From NCBI GenBank assembly GCA_029851945.1, contig JARKUZ010000067.1, positions 1 to 64,000 on the forward strand: a stretch of DNA of 64,000 nucleotides, read 5' to 3'. This DNA comes from Terrisporobacter sp. Lineage in GTDB: Bacteria > Bacillota_A > Clostridia > Peptostreptococcales > Peptostreptococcaceae. Positions 32,829 through 42,109 of the stretch are shown here, piece by piece. A model generated the notes under the pieces. It saw only the letters and a list, made by a program, of their open reading frames with translations. It was not told the DNA's origin and did not search any database. Each line of letters begins with the position of its first letter. Position 1 is the first letter of the stretch. Both the position numbers and the translations under genes were made by a program.

Positions 32829-34895
32829 TTATTTATATACTATTTTTGATAAGTCACAAATTGTTAGCATAGTACTATAAATTTGCTTTAATAAGCCTAA
32901 TCTATTTTCTTTAATAGCTTCATCTTTATCCATCACCATAACATTATCAAATAAGTTATCTACTAATGGTCTTAATGTCGCAAAAGCATCTAAAGCTTCA
33001 TTATACTTTTTATCCTTTAATAAACTCTCAACATTTGATTTTATTTCTTTAAAGCTATTATATAGTTTCATTTCTGCATCTTCTTTTAATAGTTCTTCTT
33101 TAACCATATCACTAGTAGCTTTTTGTGCTAAAGTTGAAACCCTATTAAATGCAGTTAACATTTCTACTAACTCATCTTTTTGAAGCCATCTGTTTAACTC
33201 TAATGCTCTAGTATGTATATCTGATATATCATCTAAGTTATTATTTAATACAGCATCTATAACATCATATCTTATTCCTAAATCTTTAAATAAGTTTTTA
33301 ACTCTTTCAACAAAGAACTCAACTATTTGTTCACTTACTTCTTCTTTGTTAAAGTCAATATTAGAATAATTATCTAATGCTGCACTGATTAGGCTATTTA
33401 AGTTAACAGATAATTTTTTATCTAATAATATACTTAATATACCTAATGCTTGACGTCTTAAAGCATAAGGGTCTTGTGATCCAGATGGTTTTATTCCTAT
33501 AGCAAAGAATCCTGCTATTGAATCTAATTTATCAGCTATTGATAAAGCTATACCTGCATTAGTTTCAGGTAATATATCTCCAGCAAATCTTGGAAGATAA
33601 TGTTCAAATATACCCTCACAAACTTCTTCATTTTCACCACTTATTTTAGCATAATCTCTACCCATTATACCTTGAAGTTCTGTAAACTCGAATACCATAT
33701 TTGTAACAAGGTCAGCTTTACATAACTTAGCAGCTCTTATAGTATTTTCTTTGCTTTCTGACATCTTTAATTCATCTATTATAACTTGTGATAATTTCTC
33801 TATTCTTAAAGTTTTATCATATATTGTACCAAGTTTAGCTTGGAATACAACAGTATGTAATTTATCTATAAAGCTTTCTAAAGGCTTTTTAGTATCTTCT
33901 TTGTAGAAGAATAAAGCATCTGCAAGTCTTGCTTTTAAAACTTTTTCATTACCAGCTTTAACTAAATCTATTCTATTAGAATCACCATTTCTAACTGCTA
34001 TAAAATTTGGTAGTAATTTACCATCTTTTAATACAGGGAAGTATCTTTGATGTTCTTTCATTGGTGTAGTTACAACTTCTTTTGGAAGTTTTACGTAATC
34101 TTCCTCAAACTCTCCATAGAAAGCAGTTGGGTACTCTACTAAAAAAGTTATTTCTTCTAGTAAATCTTCATCAAATTCAACTTCTCCACCTAAAAAATTA
34201 GCAACTTCTATAGCTTGATTCCTTATCATTTCTTTTCTTTTATTTTGATCTAATACTATGTAGTTGTTTTCTAATTTTTCAAAATACTCTTCTATTGAGT
34301 TTACTTCAAATTCTCTTTCTCCAAGGAATCTGTGCCCTTTAGTTACGTTAGAAGATTTTATACCTTCTAAATCTACTTCAAGTACATTATCATTTAATAG
34401 AACTACCATCCATCTTATTGGTCTAGCAAATCTCATATTTTTTCCACCCCAACGCATAGCTTTAGGGAATGTTACATTTTTTATAGCTTCTGGTATTATA
34501 TTTTTTAATACTTCGCTAGTTTCTTTACCTTCTTGCTTTATAGTACCAAATAAGTACTCAGTATTTCCTACTTGTTTAAAGTATACATCTTCTTCTTTTA
34601 ATCCTTTACTTTTCATAAATCCAAGTGCTGGCTTAGTGAAGCTTCCTTCTGCATCAAAAGCTATTTTTTTAGCAGGACCTTTAACTTCTTCTTCTAGATC
34701 ACTTGCTTTGTCAGATATGTTTTTTATTATAAAAGTTAATCTTCTTGGAGTTGCATACTTTTCTATATTATCAAAGTTTACTCTTTCTTCTGTTAATAAT
34801 TTACTTAAATTATTTTCTATTTGTTCTAATGTAGATTGTCCAAATCTTGATGGTAATTCTTCTACCCCAATTTCTAATAAAAGGTAATTATTCAT
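32829..34895 (-). CDS. glyS: Glycyl-tRNA synthetase beta subunit
   Basis: A 688-residue GlyS. The N terminus LLLEIGVEELPSRF and TPRRLTFIIKN are typical, as are FPKAMRWGGKNMRFARPIRW, LVEYPTAFYGEFEEDYVKLP and TPMKEHQRYFPV. The HD-like core is seen around SIADKLDSIAGFFAIGIKPSGSQDPYALRR. The C-terminal anticodon-binding helical domain runs to the end. The start overlaps the glyQ stop by one base, so the two subunits are translated together. It charges tRNA-Gly with the alpha subunit. Confidence 0.97.
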   Translation of the reverse strand: MNNYLLLEIGVEELPSRFGQSTLEQIENNLSKLLTEERVNFDNIEKYATPRRLTFIIKNISDKASDLEEEVKGPAKKIAFDAEGSFTKPALGFMKSKGLKEEDVYFKQVGNTEYLFGTIKQEGKETSEVLKNIIPEAIKNVTFPKAMRWGGKNMRFARPIRWMVVLLNDNVLEVDLEGIKSSNVTKGHRFLGEREFEVNSIEEYFEKLENNYIVLDQNKRKEMIRNQAIEVANFLGGEVEFDEDLLEEITFLVEYPTAFYGEFEEDYVKLPKEVVTTPMKEHQRYFPVLKDGKLLPNFIAVRNGDSNRIDLVKAGNEKVLKARLADALFFYKEDTKKPLESFIDKLHTVVFQAKLGTIYDKTLRIEKLSQVIIDELKMSESKENTIRAAKLCKADLVTNMVFEFTELQGIMGRDYAKISGENEEVCEGIFEHYLPRFAGDILPETNAGIALSIADKLDSIAGFFAIGIKPSGSQDPYALRRQALGILSILLDKKLSVNLNSLISAALDNYSNIDFNKEEVSEQIVEFFVERVKNLFKDLGIRYDVIDAVLNNNLDDISDIHTRALELNRWLQKDELVEMLTAFNRVSTLAQKATSDMVKEELLKEDAEMKLYNSFKEIKSNVESLLKDKKYNEALDAFATLRPLVDNLFDNVMVMDKDEAIKENRLGLLKQIYSTMLTICDLSKIVYK

Positions 34896-35773
34896 TATTT
34901 GTCACCTTCCTTTAATAGTGGATATCCTAATTCTTCTCTTTGCTTAACATATAGTTCAGCTACTGCCTTTGCCATATTTCTAACTCTTCCTATAAATGAA
35001 GCTCTTTGGCTAACACCTATAGCACCTCTTGCATCTAATGTATTAAATGTATGAGAACATTTTAAGACATAATCATAAGCAGGTATTACTAATCCTCTGT
35101 CTATTATTCTTAAAGCTTCTTTTTCATATGTGTCAAATAAGTTAAATAACATATCTGCATCACATTCGTCAAATGAATATGTACTATTTTCAAATTCAGC
35201 TTGTTTGAAAACATCTCCATAAGTTATGTTATCATTCCATTTTAAATCATAAACACTGTCTACATCTTGGATATACATTGCAAGTCTTTCTAGACCATAA
35301 GTTATCTCTCCAGTTTCTAACTCACATTCTATACCTCCAACTTGTTGGAAATATGTAAATTGAGTAACTTCCATACCGTCTAACCAGACTTCCCATCCAA
35401 GACCCCAAGCACCAACTGTAGTTGATTCCCAGTTATCTTCAACAAATCTTATATCATGTTCTAGTGGATTAATACCTATAGCCTCTAAACTTTTTAAATA
35501 TAGTTCTTGTATATTTTCTGGAGATGGCTTTAATATAACTTGGAATTGGTGATGTTGATATAATCTATTTGGATTTTCACCATATCTTCCATCTGCAGGT
35601 CTTCTTGATGGTTCTACATAACAAACACTCCATGGTTCTGGCCCTAATGATCTTAAAATTGTGTTTGGATTCATAGTTCCAGCACCTTTTTCAACGTCAT
35701 AAGGTTGCATCATAATACATCCTTGCTTAGACCAGTAACTTTGAAGCGCTAGTATCATATCTTGAAAATTCAT
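34895..35773 (-). CDS. glyQ: Glycyl-tRNA synthetase alpha subunit
   Basis: A 292-residue GlyQ, the usual length. [26 protein letters not shown] at the N terminus, the class II motif [21 protein letters not shown], and [11 protein letters not shown] with [15 protein letters not shown] [11 protein letters not shown] are diagnostic. It supplies the catalytic core of the alpha2beta2 enzyme. The 142-base upstream gap shows no T-box: there is no specifier loop or GGUGG-type element, only one hairpin. The start follows TAGGAGGTATTATT. Confidence 0.97.
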   Translation of the reverse strand: MNFQDMILALQSYWSKQGCIMMQPYDVEKGAGTMNPNTILRSLGPEPWSVCYVEPSRRPADGRYGENPNRLYQHHQFQVILKPSPENIQELYLKSLEAIGINPLEHDIRFVEDNWESTTVGAWGLGWEVWLDGMEVTQFTYFQQVGGIECELETGEITYGLERLAMYIQDVDSVYDLKWNDNITYGDVFKQAEFENSTYSFDECDADMLFNLFDTYEKEALRIIDRGLVIPAYDYVLKCSHTFNTLDARGAIGVSQRASFIGRVRNMAKAVAELYVKQREELGYPLLKEGDK

Positions 35774-35817
35774 AATAATACCTCCTAAATTTTATTTGTT
35801 ACCTATTTATAGCAATA

Positions 35818-35843
35818 AGGCCTTCCGTATCCACGAAAGGCCT
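35818..35843 (-). terminator. Hairpin between DUF4342 gene and glyQ
   Basis: A 10-bp stem (AGGCCTTCCG with CGAAAGGCCT, one wobble) and a 6-base loop. The following minus-strand tract is TTATTGC, a weak U tract. It could end the upstream transcript in part or act as a leader structure of glyQS. Confidence 0.5.
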
Positions 35844-35915
35844 CTTAATACTTCGTTTATATTTGTAAGAATAACAAAACATAAAAAATTTGTCAATAAA
35901 CTAGACTATTATTTA

Positions 35916-36527
35916 TTACTCTTCATCATTTTTTTCTCTATAATCTTGTTTACTTAGATTTATAATGACATCTTCGTCATTAGTATCTTCGTTTTTATCT
36001 TCTGTATTTTTATTTTTCTTATCTACAGCACTTTTTACATCTTTAGCTGCATTGCTTAACATATCTTTTATAAGAGTTAATTTTTCTTCGCTAAATTCTC
36101 CTAAGTCTACTACTGTGCCTTCATCTTCATTTTTAATTTTTATTCTATATTTTGCTAATACTGATGCTGAAAAACCTATTAATGATAATATAGGTGCAAA
36201 TACAACACCTACAACTCCTACAGTAATAGGCACATTCATTATTATTTTCCCATTTTTTTCAATTACTATACGTACTACGTTACTTTTTCTTATAAGTTCT
36301 GATATATCTTCTTTCATTTGTTCAGAATCTTTACCAAATATATCTTCAAATGATTTTTTACCATTACTACTTTCTTCTTTTCGTTGCGTATCATTATCTT
36401 GTAGTAAAATTATAGCTTCTACTACATCTCCATTAGATTTTATAAGAGCCTCTCTTACTTGAGCATAAGTTGCTCCAGGAACTCTTTCCATAACTTGATC
36501 AATAGCTTCTATAGTTATATTACTCAC
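35916..36527 (-). CDS. UBA-like and DUF4342 domain protein
   Basis: A 203-residue protein. Residues 1-45 resemble a UBA/TS-N helical bundle (TIEAIDQVMERVPGATYAQVREALIKS). A Ser/Glu-rich linker follows, then the DUF4342 core (about 85-160; VVRIVIEKNGKIIMNVPITVGVVGVV). The core includes one hydrophobic helix (PITVGVVGVVFAPILSLIGF) long enough to cross the membrane. The C terminus is highly charged. The function is unknown. It lies four bases downstream of recO and is probably co-transcribed with it. Confidence 0.82.
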   Translation of the reverse strand: MSNITIEAIDQVMERVPGATYAQVREALIKSNGDVVEAIILLQDNDTQRKEESSNGKKSFEDIFGKDSEQMKEDISELIRKSNVVRIVIEKNGKIIMNVPITVGVVGVVFAPILSLIGFSASVLAKYRIKIKNEDEGTVVDLGEFSEEKLTLIKDMLSNAAKDVKSAVDKKNKNTEDKNEDTNDEDVIINLSKQDYREKNDEE

Positions 36528-36530
36528 TTA

Positions 36531-37289
36531 TTACACTCCTTTTTTATTTAGACTTTTTAAGACATTTAAGGATTTCTCATTTATTTTACCCAAATATACA
36601 TCCATATATATTTTTAAAATTTTACTTAGTTCATTAATAAGGTATTTTGATACTTTTGCCTTTGAGCAGGATAGTATATCATTATCTAGTATATATTGTA
36701 TAAGTTTTGTGGTAGTTATATTCATATTTAAGTTATGCTCAAAGTGTTCACTACATTTCTCACATAACACTCCCCCTTCATATACATTAAATACTGGATT
36801 TTTAAAATCATTATTGTAACAATTTACACATGTCTTAACTATTGGTTTAAATCCTATGTAATCTAAAAACTTAAGTTCAAAACAAAGAGTTATATATTCC
36901 ATATCTATATCTTCTTCTGAAAATAAATATAGAGATTGAGCAAGTAATATAAATAATCTGTTATTGGATTGATTATCTATCAAAAAAGTATCCACTAATT
37001 TTAATATATGAGTTGCATAAGAAAAAGCTTCAAAGTTATAAGATAAATTATAAAAACTTTTTATTATCTCGCTTTGAGTGACTCTATACATATTTCCTTC
37101 TTTTTTTAAAGTAAAGTTTGCATAAGCAAAAATTTGTGAAGAAGATAATAAAGAACTTTTACTCTTCTTAGCACCTCTAGCTATTGCAGATATTTTTCCC
37201 AGTTTTCGTGTAAATATAGTCAAAATTAAGTCATTCTCTTTATAAGTAACTGATTTAAGTACTATACCCTGGGTGTTTAAAACTATCAT
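36531..37289 (-). CDS. recO: DNA repair protein RecO
   Basis: A 252-residue RecO. The N-terminal OB fold begins [44 protein letters not shown], the middle helical region follows, and a zinc-binding module shows CVNCYNN and [11 protein letters not shown] (four Cys). It mediates RecA loading in the RecFOR pathway. It starts three bases after the yqzL stop codon, with AAAGGGAGATAAGTA as ribosome site. The order era-mgtE-yqzL-recO resembles the Bacillus era-yqzL-recO cluster. Confidence 0.95.
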   Translation of the reverse strand: MIVLNTQGIVLKSVTYKENDLILTIFTRKLGKISAIARGAKKSKSSLLSSSQIFAYANFTLKKEGNMYRVTQSEIIKSFYNLSYNFEAFSYATHILKLVDTFLIDNQSNNRLFILLAQSLYLFSEEDIDMEYITLCFELKFLDYIGFKPIVKTCVNCYNNDFKNPVFNVYEGGVLCEKCSEHFEHNLNMNITTTKLIQYILDNDILSCSKAKVSKYLINELSKILKIYMDVYLGKINEKSLNVLKSLNKKGV

Positions 37290-37292
37290 TAC

Positions 37293-37400
37293 TTATCTCC
37301 CTTTTTCATTCTTCTTGAGTAAAGTATCGTGATTATTAATATATAAATAAGCCTCTATATTTCCTGTATTTTTAAAAATTTGCCAAAATAAATTGTACAT
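37293..37400 (-). CDS. yqzL: YqzL family protein
   Basis: A 35-residue frame read directly from the sequence: MYNLFWQIFKNTGNIEAYLY then a basic tail ending KNEKGR. It resembles B. subtilis YqzL (MLNFTWNVFSQTGSIDTYLL, from memory) in the F/W-x-x-F-x-x-T-G-x-I-x-x-Y-L pattern, and it has the same place between era and recO. The ATG is preceded by AGAAGGGGGTAATAAT. The function is unknown. Only position and pattern support it. Confidence 0.85.
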   Translation of the reverse strand: MYNLFWQIFKNTGNIEAYLYINNHDTLLKKNEKGR

Positions 37401-37480
37401 ATTATTACCCCCTTCTCACAATTTATTAATATTTTTAGTAAGAAAAGGGTAAATAATTCATTAATTTAATAAACAATTTT

Positions 37481-38851
37481 TTACAAAAACATAGTTGTTA
37501 TTATAAAGAATATACATATTCCTATAAAATCAAGTATAACTGATACTAACGGTGCTGATACTATAGATGTATCAATTTCTAATTTTTTTAGCAGAACCGG
37601 TACAAAAGCCCCTATAGTTGCACCAAATATCATATTTATCAATACAGCTATAGATACCAATAAAGATATATTAATATCACTTATTATAAAATAAGTACCT
37701 ATACCTGTTATTATTCCACAAAATATACCTGTTATCAGTCCCACTATAACTTCTTTTAGTATATTAGTGTTACCTCCATCTTTATTACCTAAAGTCATAA
37801 GTGTTATAGATGAAGATTGCATCCCTATACTTCCACCTAAACATAGTATAACTGGTAAAAATAATAGTATATTCACATAACTAGAATTAACTCCTACAAA
37901 ATCAAGCTTTGTTAATATTAGGGTAGAAAATAATCCCATAACTAGAATTATTATTAACCATGGCATTCTTGCTCTTAAAGATGATGTTATTTGTTGAAGT
38001 GGTGTAGCATTTTGATTTTCTACAACATCTCTTTCATGTTCAGAAGAGCCTGCTAACTTATATAAGTCTTCACTTGCCTCTTCTTCCATGACATCTATTA
38101 TATCATCTACTGTTATTATACCTTTTAAAATACCATCTTTATCTGTTACAGGTATTGCAATTAAATCATATTTAGATACTAATCTAACAGCCTCTTCCCG
38201 ATCTTCATCCACATCTATAGATATTATGTTTTCACTCATTAAATCTTCTACTATTACAGAATCTCTTGCCGTAATAAGCTCTCTAAGTGATAAAACTCCA
38301 ACTAGCTTTTCATCATTATCTACTATATATATATAGTAAATTGTCTCTGCATCCAATGCATTTTCTCTCATATGCTTTATAGCATCTTTAGCAGTCATAT
38401 TTTTATTTATTTCAATATAACCAGTAGTCATTATACCACCAGCAGAATCTTCATCATAAACTAATAGTTCTTTTACATCATCGGCATCTTCTTTGCTCAA
38501 AAGATTCATTATATTTTGTCTTTCATCTTCTTCTATCTGACTTAAAATATCAGTCATATCATCTAGAGACATTTGTTCTAATATATTTTTACCATGCTCT
38601 TGATCAATGTTTGATAAAATAGATTTAAAAAATTCTGGACCACTTTCTTCTAAAATAGAAGCAGACATATCTATTGGTAATACTTCAAACAATTTTATTT
38701 TCATATCTTCATCTAAGTCTTCCATTACATCAAATATATCCATAATATGATATTCTTCTAATAATTCTCTTAGATCTAATAATTTATTATTTTCAAGTAA
38801 GCATATAACATTCCTTAACAATTCCTTGGAATCTTCTTGTTTCTTATCCAT
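37481..38851 (-). CDS. mgtE: Magnesium transporter MgtE
   Basis: A 456-residue MgtE-type channel/transporter. The N domain (about 10-130) has repeats such as MSLDDMTDILSQIEEDERQNI; a CBS pair (about 135-255) carries Mg-sensing acidic residues (DDIIDVMEEEASEDLYKLAG, the plug helix start); five membrane helices follow, with GGSIGMQSSSITL in the pore and a C-terminal GATIGAFVPVLLKKL. Start chosen at 38851, five bases after AAAGGTGG; a GTG three codons upstream overlaps that site. It lies 11 bases downstream of era, and between era and yqzL, as an insertion in the Bacillus-type order. No M-box riboswitch is visible. Confidence 0.93.
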   Translation of the reverse strand: MDKKQEDSKELLRNVICLLENNKLLDLRELLEEYHIMDIFDVMEDLDEDMKIKLFEVLPIDMSASILEESGPEFFKSILSNIDQEHGKNILEQMSLDDMTDILSQIEEDERQNIMNLLSKEDADDVKELLVYDEDSAGGIMTTGYIEINKNMTAKDAIKHMRENALDAETIYYIYIVDNDEKLVGVLSLRELITARDSVIVEDLMSENIISIDVDEDREEAVRLVSKYDLIAIPVTDKDGILKGIITVDDIIDVMEEEASEDLYKLAGSSEHERDVVENQNATPLQQITSSLRARMPWLIIILVMGLFSTLILTKLDFVGVNSSYVNILLFLPVILCLGGSIGMQSSSITLMTLGNKDGGNTNILKEVIVGLITGIFCGIITGIGTYFIISDINISLLVSIAVLINMIFGATIGAFVPVLLKKLEIDTSIVSAPLVSVILDFIGICIFFIITTMFL

Positions 38852-38862
38852 ATAATCCACCT

Positions 38863-39753
38863 TTATTTATCATTGTATCCAAAATCACTAATGTAATTTT
38901 GTGAATTCCTCCAATTTTCCTTAACTTTTACCCATAATTGAAGGTTAACTTTAGCTCCTAAAAGTAATTCCATGTCTTCTCTAGCTGACTTTCCTATACC
39001 TTTTAGTTTTCTACCATTCTTTCCTATAATTATACCCTTATGTGAAGTTCTTTCGCAACATATGACAGCTGAAATATCAATTATGTTTTGAGGCTCTCTA
39101 AACTTCATCCTTTCAACTTCTACTGCCACACCATGAGGTACTTCATCATGTACATAGTGTAAAACTTTTTCTCTTATTAACTCAGAAACTAAAACTCTTT
39201 CTGGTTGGTCAGTAATCATATAGTCCGGGAAATATTTAGGACCTTCTTCAAGGTAACTTTCAACTACTTTTAATAATTCTTTTATATTTCTTCCTTTTAA
39301 AGCTGAAACCGGTACTATTTCCTTAGATATACCTTCCTCATTATATAATTTCATTAAGTTAAATAAATCAGCTTCTTCTATTTGATCTATTTTATTTATC
39401 ACTAAAACTACAGGAGTTTTTATACTTCTTAAATCTTCTATTATTTTTCTATCCCCTGGTCCTATTTTTTTAGAATCATCAACTACAAATAATACTACAT
39501 CAACATTTTTAAATGCATCTGTAGCTGATTTAACCATAAACTCTCCTAATTTATTCTTAGGCTTGTGTATTCCTGGTGTATCTAAAAATACCATTTGACA
39601 ATCCTCTGAAGTATATACTGCTTGAATAGTATTTCTTGTTGTCTGAGGTTTATCACTCATTATAGCAATTTTTTCTCCTACAACATTATTCATTAATGTA
39701 GATTTTCCAACGTTTGGTCTGCCTACTATGCTTATAAATCCTGACTTGAACAT
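38863..39753 (-). CDS. era: GTPase Era
   Basis: A 296-residue Era GTPase. G1 GRPNVGKSTLMN, G2 (effector) QTTRNTIQAVYT, G3 FLDTPGIHKPKNKLGEFM, G4 NKIDQ and G5 VSALKGRNI are all present. The C-terminal KH domain contains IICCERTSHKGIIIGKNGRKLKGIG, an RNA-binding GKNG loop. Era binds 16S rRNA and helps 30S assembly. It starts after AGTTAGGAGAATTATAG. Next to it lie mgtE downstream and the DgkA-PAP2 gene 136 bases upstream. Confidence 0.97.
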   Translation of the reverse strand: MFKSGFISIVGRPNVGKSTLMNNVVGEKIAIMSDKPQTTRNTIQAVYTSEDCQMVFLDTPGIHKPKNKLGEFMVKSATDAFKNVDVVLFVVDDSKKIGPGDRKIIEDLRSIKTPVVLVINKIDQIEEADLFNLMKLYNEEGISKEIVPVSALKGRNIKELLKVVESYLEEGPKYFPDYMITDQPERVLVSELIREKVLHYVHDEVPHGVAVEVERMKFREPQNIIDISAVICCERTSHKGIIIGKNGRKLKGIGKSAREDMELLLGAKVNLQLWVKVKENWRNSQNYISDFGYNDK

Positions 39754-39889
39754 CTATAATTCTCCTAACTTATCTTTTGATTGTTTCGTTATTGTTCATT
39801 TTTTCCTTATATTTTTCTCATATTCAATATAACAAAATATTTTTCATATAAAATATTATTAAATATCTAATGTTATATTATATCATATT

Positions 39890-40612
39890 TTAATAAAAGT
39901 TTATTATTTTTAATTGGAAAACTAACATAGCAACTAATATACCTAGTAATGCTCCTGCCACTGTTTCCCAGAATGTATGTATTTTTCCTTCTATTCTGCT
40001 TTGTGCAACTAATATTGCCATAATATAAGCCAAGGTACAAGCTACTGGTCTTTCAATCATCATAGTAATTGCAGTTGCAAGAGCAAAAGCTAATGCTGCA
40101 TGACCACTTGGCATACCACCTTTTAATGGTGTTCCTGTAAAAGTCAACGCCTTTACTACTACCACTGCTATTAATACTAATACTACACATATTAATGTAA
40201 CATGAGGATCTGATTTCCTTATGGCAAATATTAAAGATTTTGTTGTTTCATTAAACTTTTCATTAAAAATCAAATACCCTACTGCAACTGCATTTAAAGC
40301 GGAGATTAATACGCCACCTGCAGCCACATCCTTAGCAATTTTAGCAAGATTATGATATTTATCTGTCACTAAATCAACTGTATTTTCTATAGCAGTATTA
40401 AACATCTCAGATACTATAACTAAGCAAATAGATAATATTAAAATCATCATTTCTACTCTAGTTAAGTCTAAAAATAAACTTACCATTAGAACTATTACTG
40501 CAATAAAGTAGTGTATTTTCATATTTCTCTCATATTTAAATGTATATAAAATACCCTGAATAGCAGCATTAAATGCTTCTATTATACTAGGATGATGCTT
40601 TTTATCTCTCAT
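39890..40612 (-). CDS. Fusion: undecaprenol/diacylglycerol kinase + PAP2 phosphatase
   Basis: A 240-residue membrane protein with two domains. Residues 1-120 are a DgkA-type prokaryotic kinase with the active motif EMFNTAIENTVD (69-80) and AKDVAAGGV (97-101). Residues 130-240 are a PAP2 domain with PSGH at 168-171 and SRIEGKIH at 205-212. The first PAP2 motif (KxxxxxxRP) is not typical here: KALTFTGTP is the closest match. The pairing suggests phosphorylation of undecaprenol and dephosphorylation of its pyrophosphate by one protein, in the lipid carrier cycle for peptidoglycan. It sits between ybeY and era, where Bacillus has a separate dgkA. Confidence 0.9.
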   Translation of the reverse strand: MRDKKHHPSIIEAFNAAIQGILYTFKYERNMKIHYFIAVIVLMVSLFLDLTRVEMMILILSICLVIVSEMFNTAIENTVDLVTDKYHNLAKIAKDVAAGGVLISALNAVAVGYLIFNEKFNETTKSLIFAIRKSDPHVTLICVVLVLIAVVVVKALTFTGTPLKGGMPSGHAALAFALATAITMMIERPVACTLAYIMAILVAQSRIEGKIHTFWETVAGALLGILVAMLVFQLKIINFY

Positions 40613-40617
40613 AAAGA

Positions 40618-41079
40618 TTACTCCCTTGTTATACCTAACTTACCCAAGATATGTTCTTCTTTTTCTCTCATTTCTTTTGTATTTTCTTCTGTATCATGGT
40701 CATAACCTAATAAATGGAACATACTATGACACACAAGGAAACATACTTCTCTTTCAAAACTGTGATTATATTCTCTACTTTGTTCAAATGCTTTCTCTAA
40801 AGATATAACTATATCTCCTAAAGATTCTTCTCCAAAATCCACATCAAATTCTTCGTCTACTAATAAAGGAAAAGATAATACATCTGTAGGTCTATCAACA
40901 CCTCTAAAATCTCTATTTAATTGATGTATTTCTTTATTATCTACAAATGATAAACTAACCTCATAATCATCATCATACCCCTCATAGTCTAAACATTCAG
41001 AGATTATATCTTTTATTCTTTCTATTAATTCTTCTTTAACCTCTAATTTATCTTGTCTATTGTCTATTATTAATTCCAT
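40618..41079 (-). CDS. ybeY: Endoribonuclease YbeY
   Basis: A 153-residue metalloprotein. The zinc motif is seen as CHSMFHLLGYDHD (the usual HGxLHLxGYDH, with Ser for the first Gly). FRGVDRPTDVLSFPL is the other conserved block. It works in 16S rRNA 3' processing and ribosome quality control. I place the start at 41079 (MELIIDN), with GAAGGTGGAACA before it; a longer in-frame version from 41139 would overlap phoH. Downstream lies the DgkA-PAP2 gene, five bases away. Confidence 0.93.
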   Translation of the reverse strand: MELIIDNRQDKLEVKEELIERIKDIISECLDYEGYDDDYEVSLSFVDNKEIHQLNRDFRGVDRPTDVLSFPLLVDEEFDVDFGEESLGDIVISLEKAFEQSREYNHSFEREVCFLVCHSMFHLLGYDHDTEENTKEMREKEEHILGKLGITRE

Positions 41080-41098
41080 TGTTCCACCTTCTATTGTC

Positions 41099-42079
41099 TT
41101 ATTTTTTATCATTTTTTTTAATTTCTTCTCTTTTCTCAAATTTCTCGTAAGCTCTTATAATTCTTTGAACTAATTCATGTCTTACTACATCTTTATCAGT
41201 TAATTGTATACTTCCAATACCTTGTATATTTTTAAGAATTTTTGTCGCTTGAACTAAACCACTTTTTTTAGCATTTGGTAAATCTGTTTGTGTAACATCT
41301 CCTGTTACTACAGCTTTAGAACCAAATCCAAGTCTTGTTAAAAACATCTTCATTTGTTCTGGGGTAGTATTTTGTGCTTCGTCTAATATTATAAATGCAT
41401 TATCAAGTGTTCTACCTCTCATAAAAGCAAGTGGCGCTACTTCAATAGTACCTCTTTCTAGATACTTATTAAATCTGTCCGCTCCTAACATATCAAATAA
41501 TGCATCGTATAATGGTCTTAAGTAAGGATCCACCTTATCTTTTAAATCTCCCGGTAAAAAACCTAAACTTTCACCTGCTTCAACTGCTGGTCTAGTTAAT
41601 ATAATCCTACTAACTTCATCTCTTTTAAAAGCCTTTACTGCCATAGCTACAGCTAAGTAAGTCTTTCCTGTTCCTGCAGGACCTATCCCAAAAGTAATAT
41701 CATTTTTTTCTATTAACTCTACATACTCTTTTTGTCCTAAAGTTTTTGGTTGTATAGCCTTACCTTTTTTAGTCATGACTATTACATCTTCTAGCTCTTT
41801 TATCTTCATTTCACTACCTTCTAATAAAAGAGATAGTGAATAATTAATACTTTGTTTGTCTAATGATTTACCATTTGATACAGTATCATGCAGTTCAGTC
41901 ATTAGTTTTAATGCTAAATCTACATTTTTTTCTTCTCCCATTAAAACAATATTTCCTTCTCTAAGTATCACATCTATACTTAAAGCATCTTCTATTAATT
42001 TAATATTTTCATCAAAATTTCCAAATAGCTCCCTTTCAAATTTTTCTTCTGATACTATGAATTTTTTTTGAATTATCAA
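41099..42079 (-). CDS. phoH: PhoH-like ATPase
   Basis: A 326-residue PhoH-family protein (YbeZ). The Walker A motif FGIGPAGTGKTYLAVAMAV and Walker B IILDEAQNTTPEQMKM are clear; the N terminus resembles the short KH-like region found in this family. It is usually paired with YbeY and is thought to act with it on RNA. The start at 42079 is TTG, behind GGAGG; there is no ATG nearby in frame. It lies between yqfD and ybeY as in Bacillus. Confidence 0.93.
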   Translation of the reverse strand: MIIQKKFIVSEEKFERELFGNFDENIKLIEDALSIDVILREGNIVLMGEEKNVDLALKLMTELHDTVSNGKSLDKQSINYSLSLLLEGSEMKIKELEDVIVMTKKGKAIQPKTLGQKEYVELIEKNDITFGIGPAGTGKTYLAVAMAVKAFKRDEVSRIILTRPAVEAGESLGFLPGDLKDKVDPYLRPLYDALFDMLGADRFNKYLERGTIEVAPLAFMRGRTLDNAFIILDEAQNTTPEQMKMFLTRLGFGSKAVVTGDVTQTDLPNAKKSGLVQATKILKNIQGIGSIQLTDKDVVRHELVQRIIRAYEKFEKREEIKKNDKK

Positions 42080-42109
42080 CTGAACTATTCCTCCTTAAGT
42101 CATATAAAT

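Noticed and set aside
34264..34887. 207-codon plus-strand frame opposite glyS
   Set aside because: glyS is complete and diagnostic; the antisense frame has low-complexity composition and no ribosome binding site.
35774..35915. T-box riboswitch before glyQS
   Set aside because: The gap is only 142 bases and lacks the T-box GGUGG-type block and specifier hairpin; only one 10-bp hairpin is present.
37401..37480. M-box riboswitch for mgtE
   Set aside because: mgtE is within the era-yqzL-recO run, 11 bases after era, and no structured leader is present.
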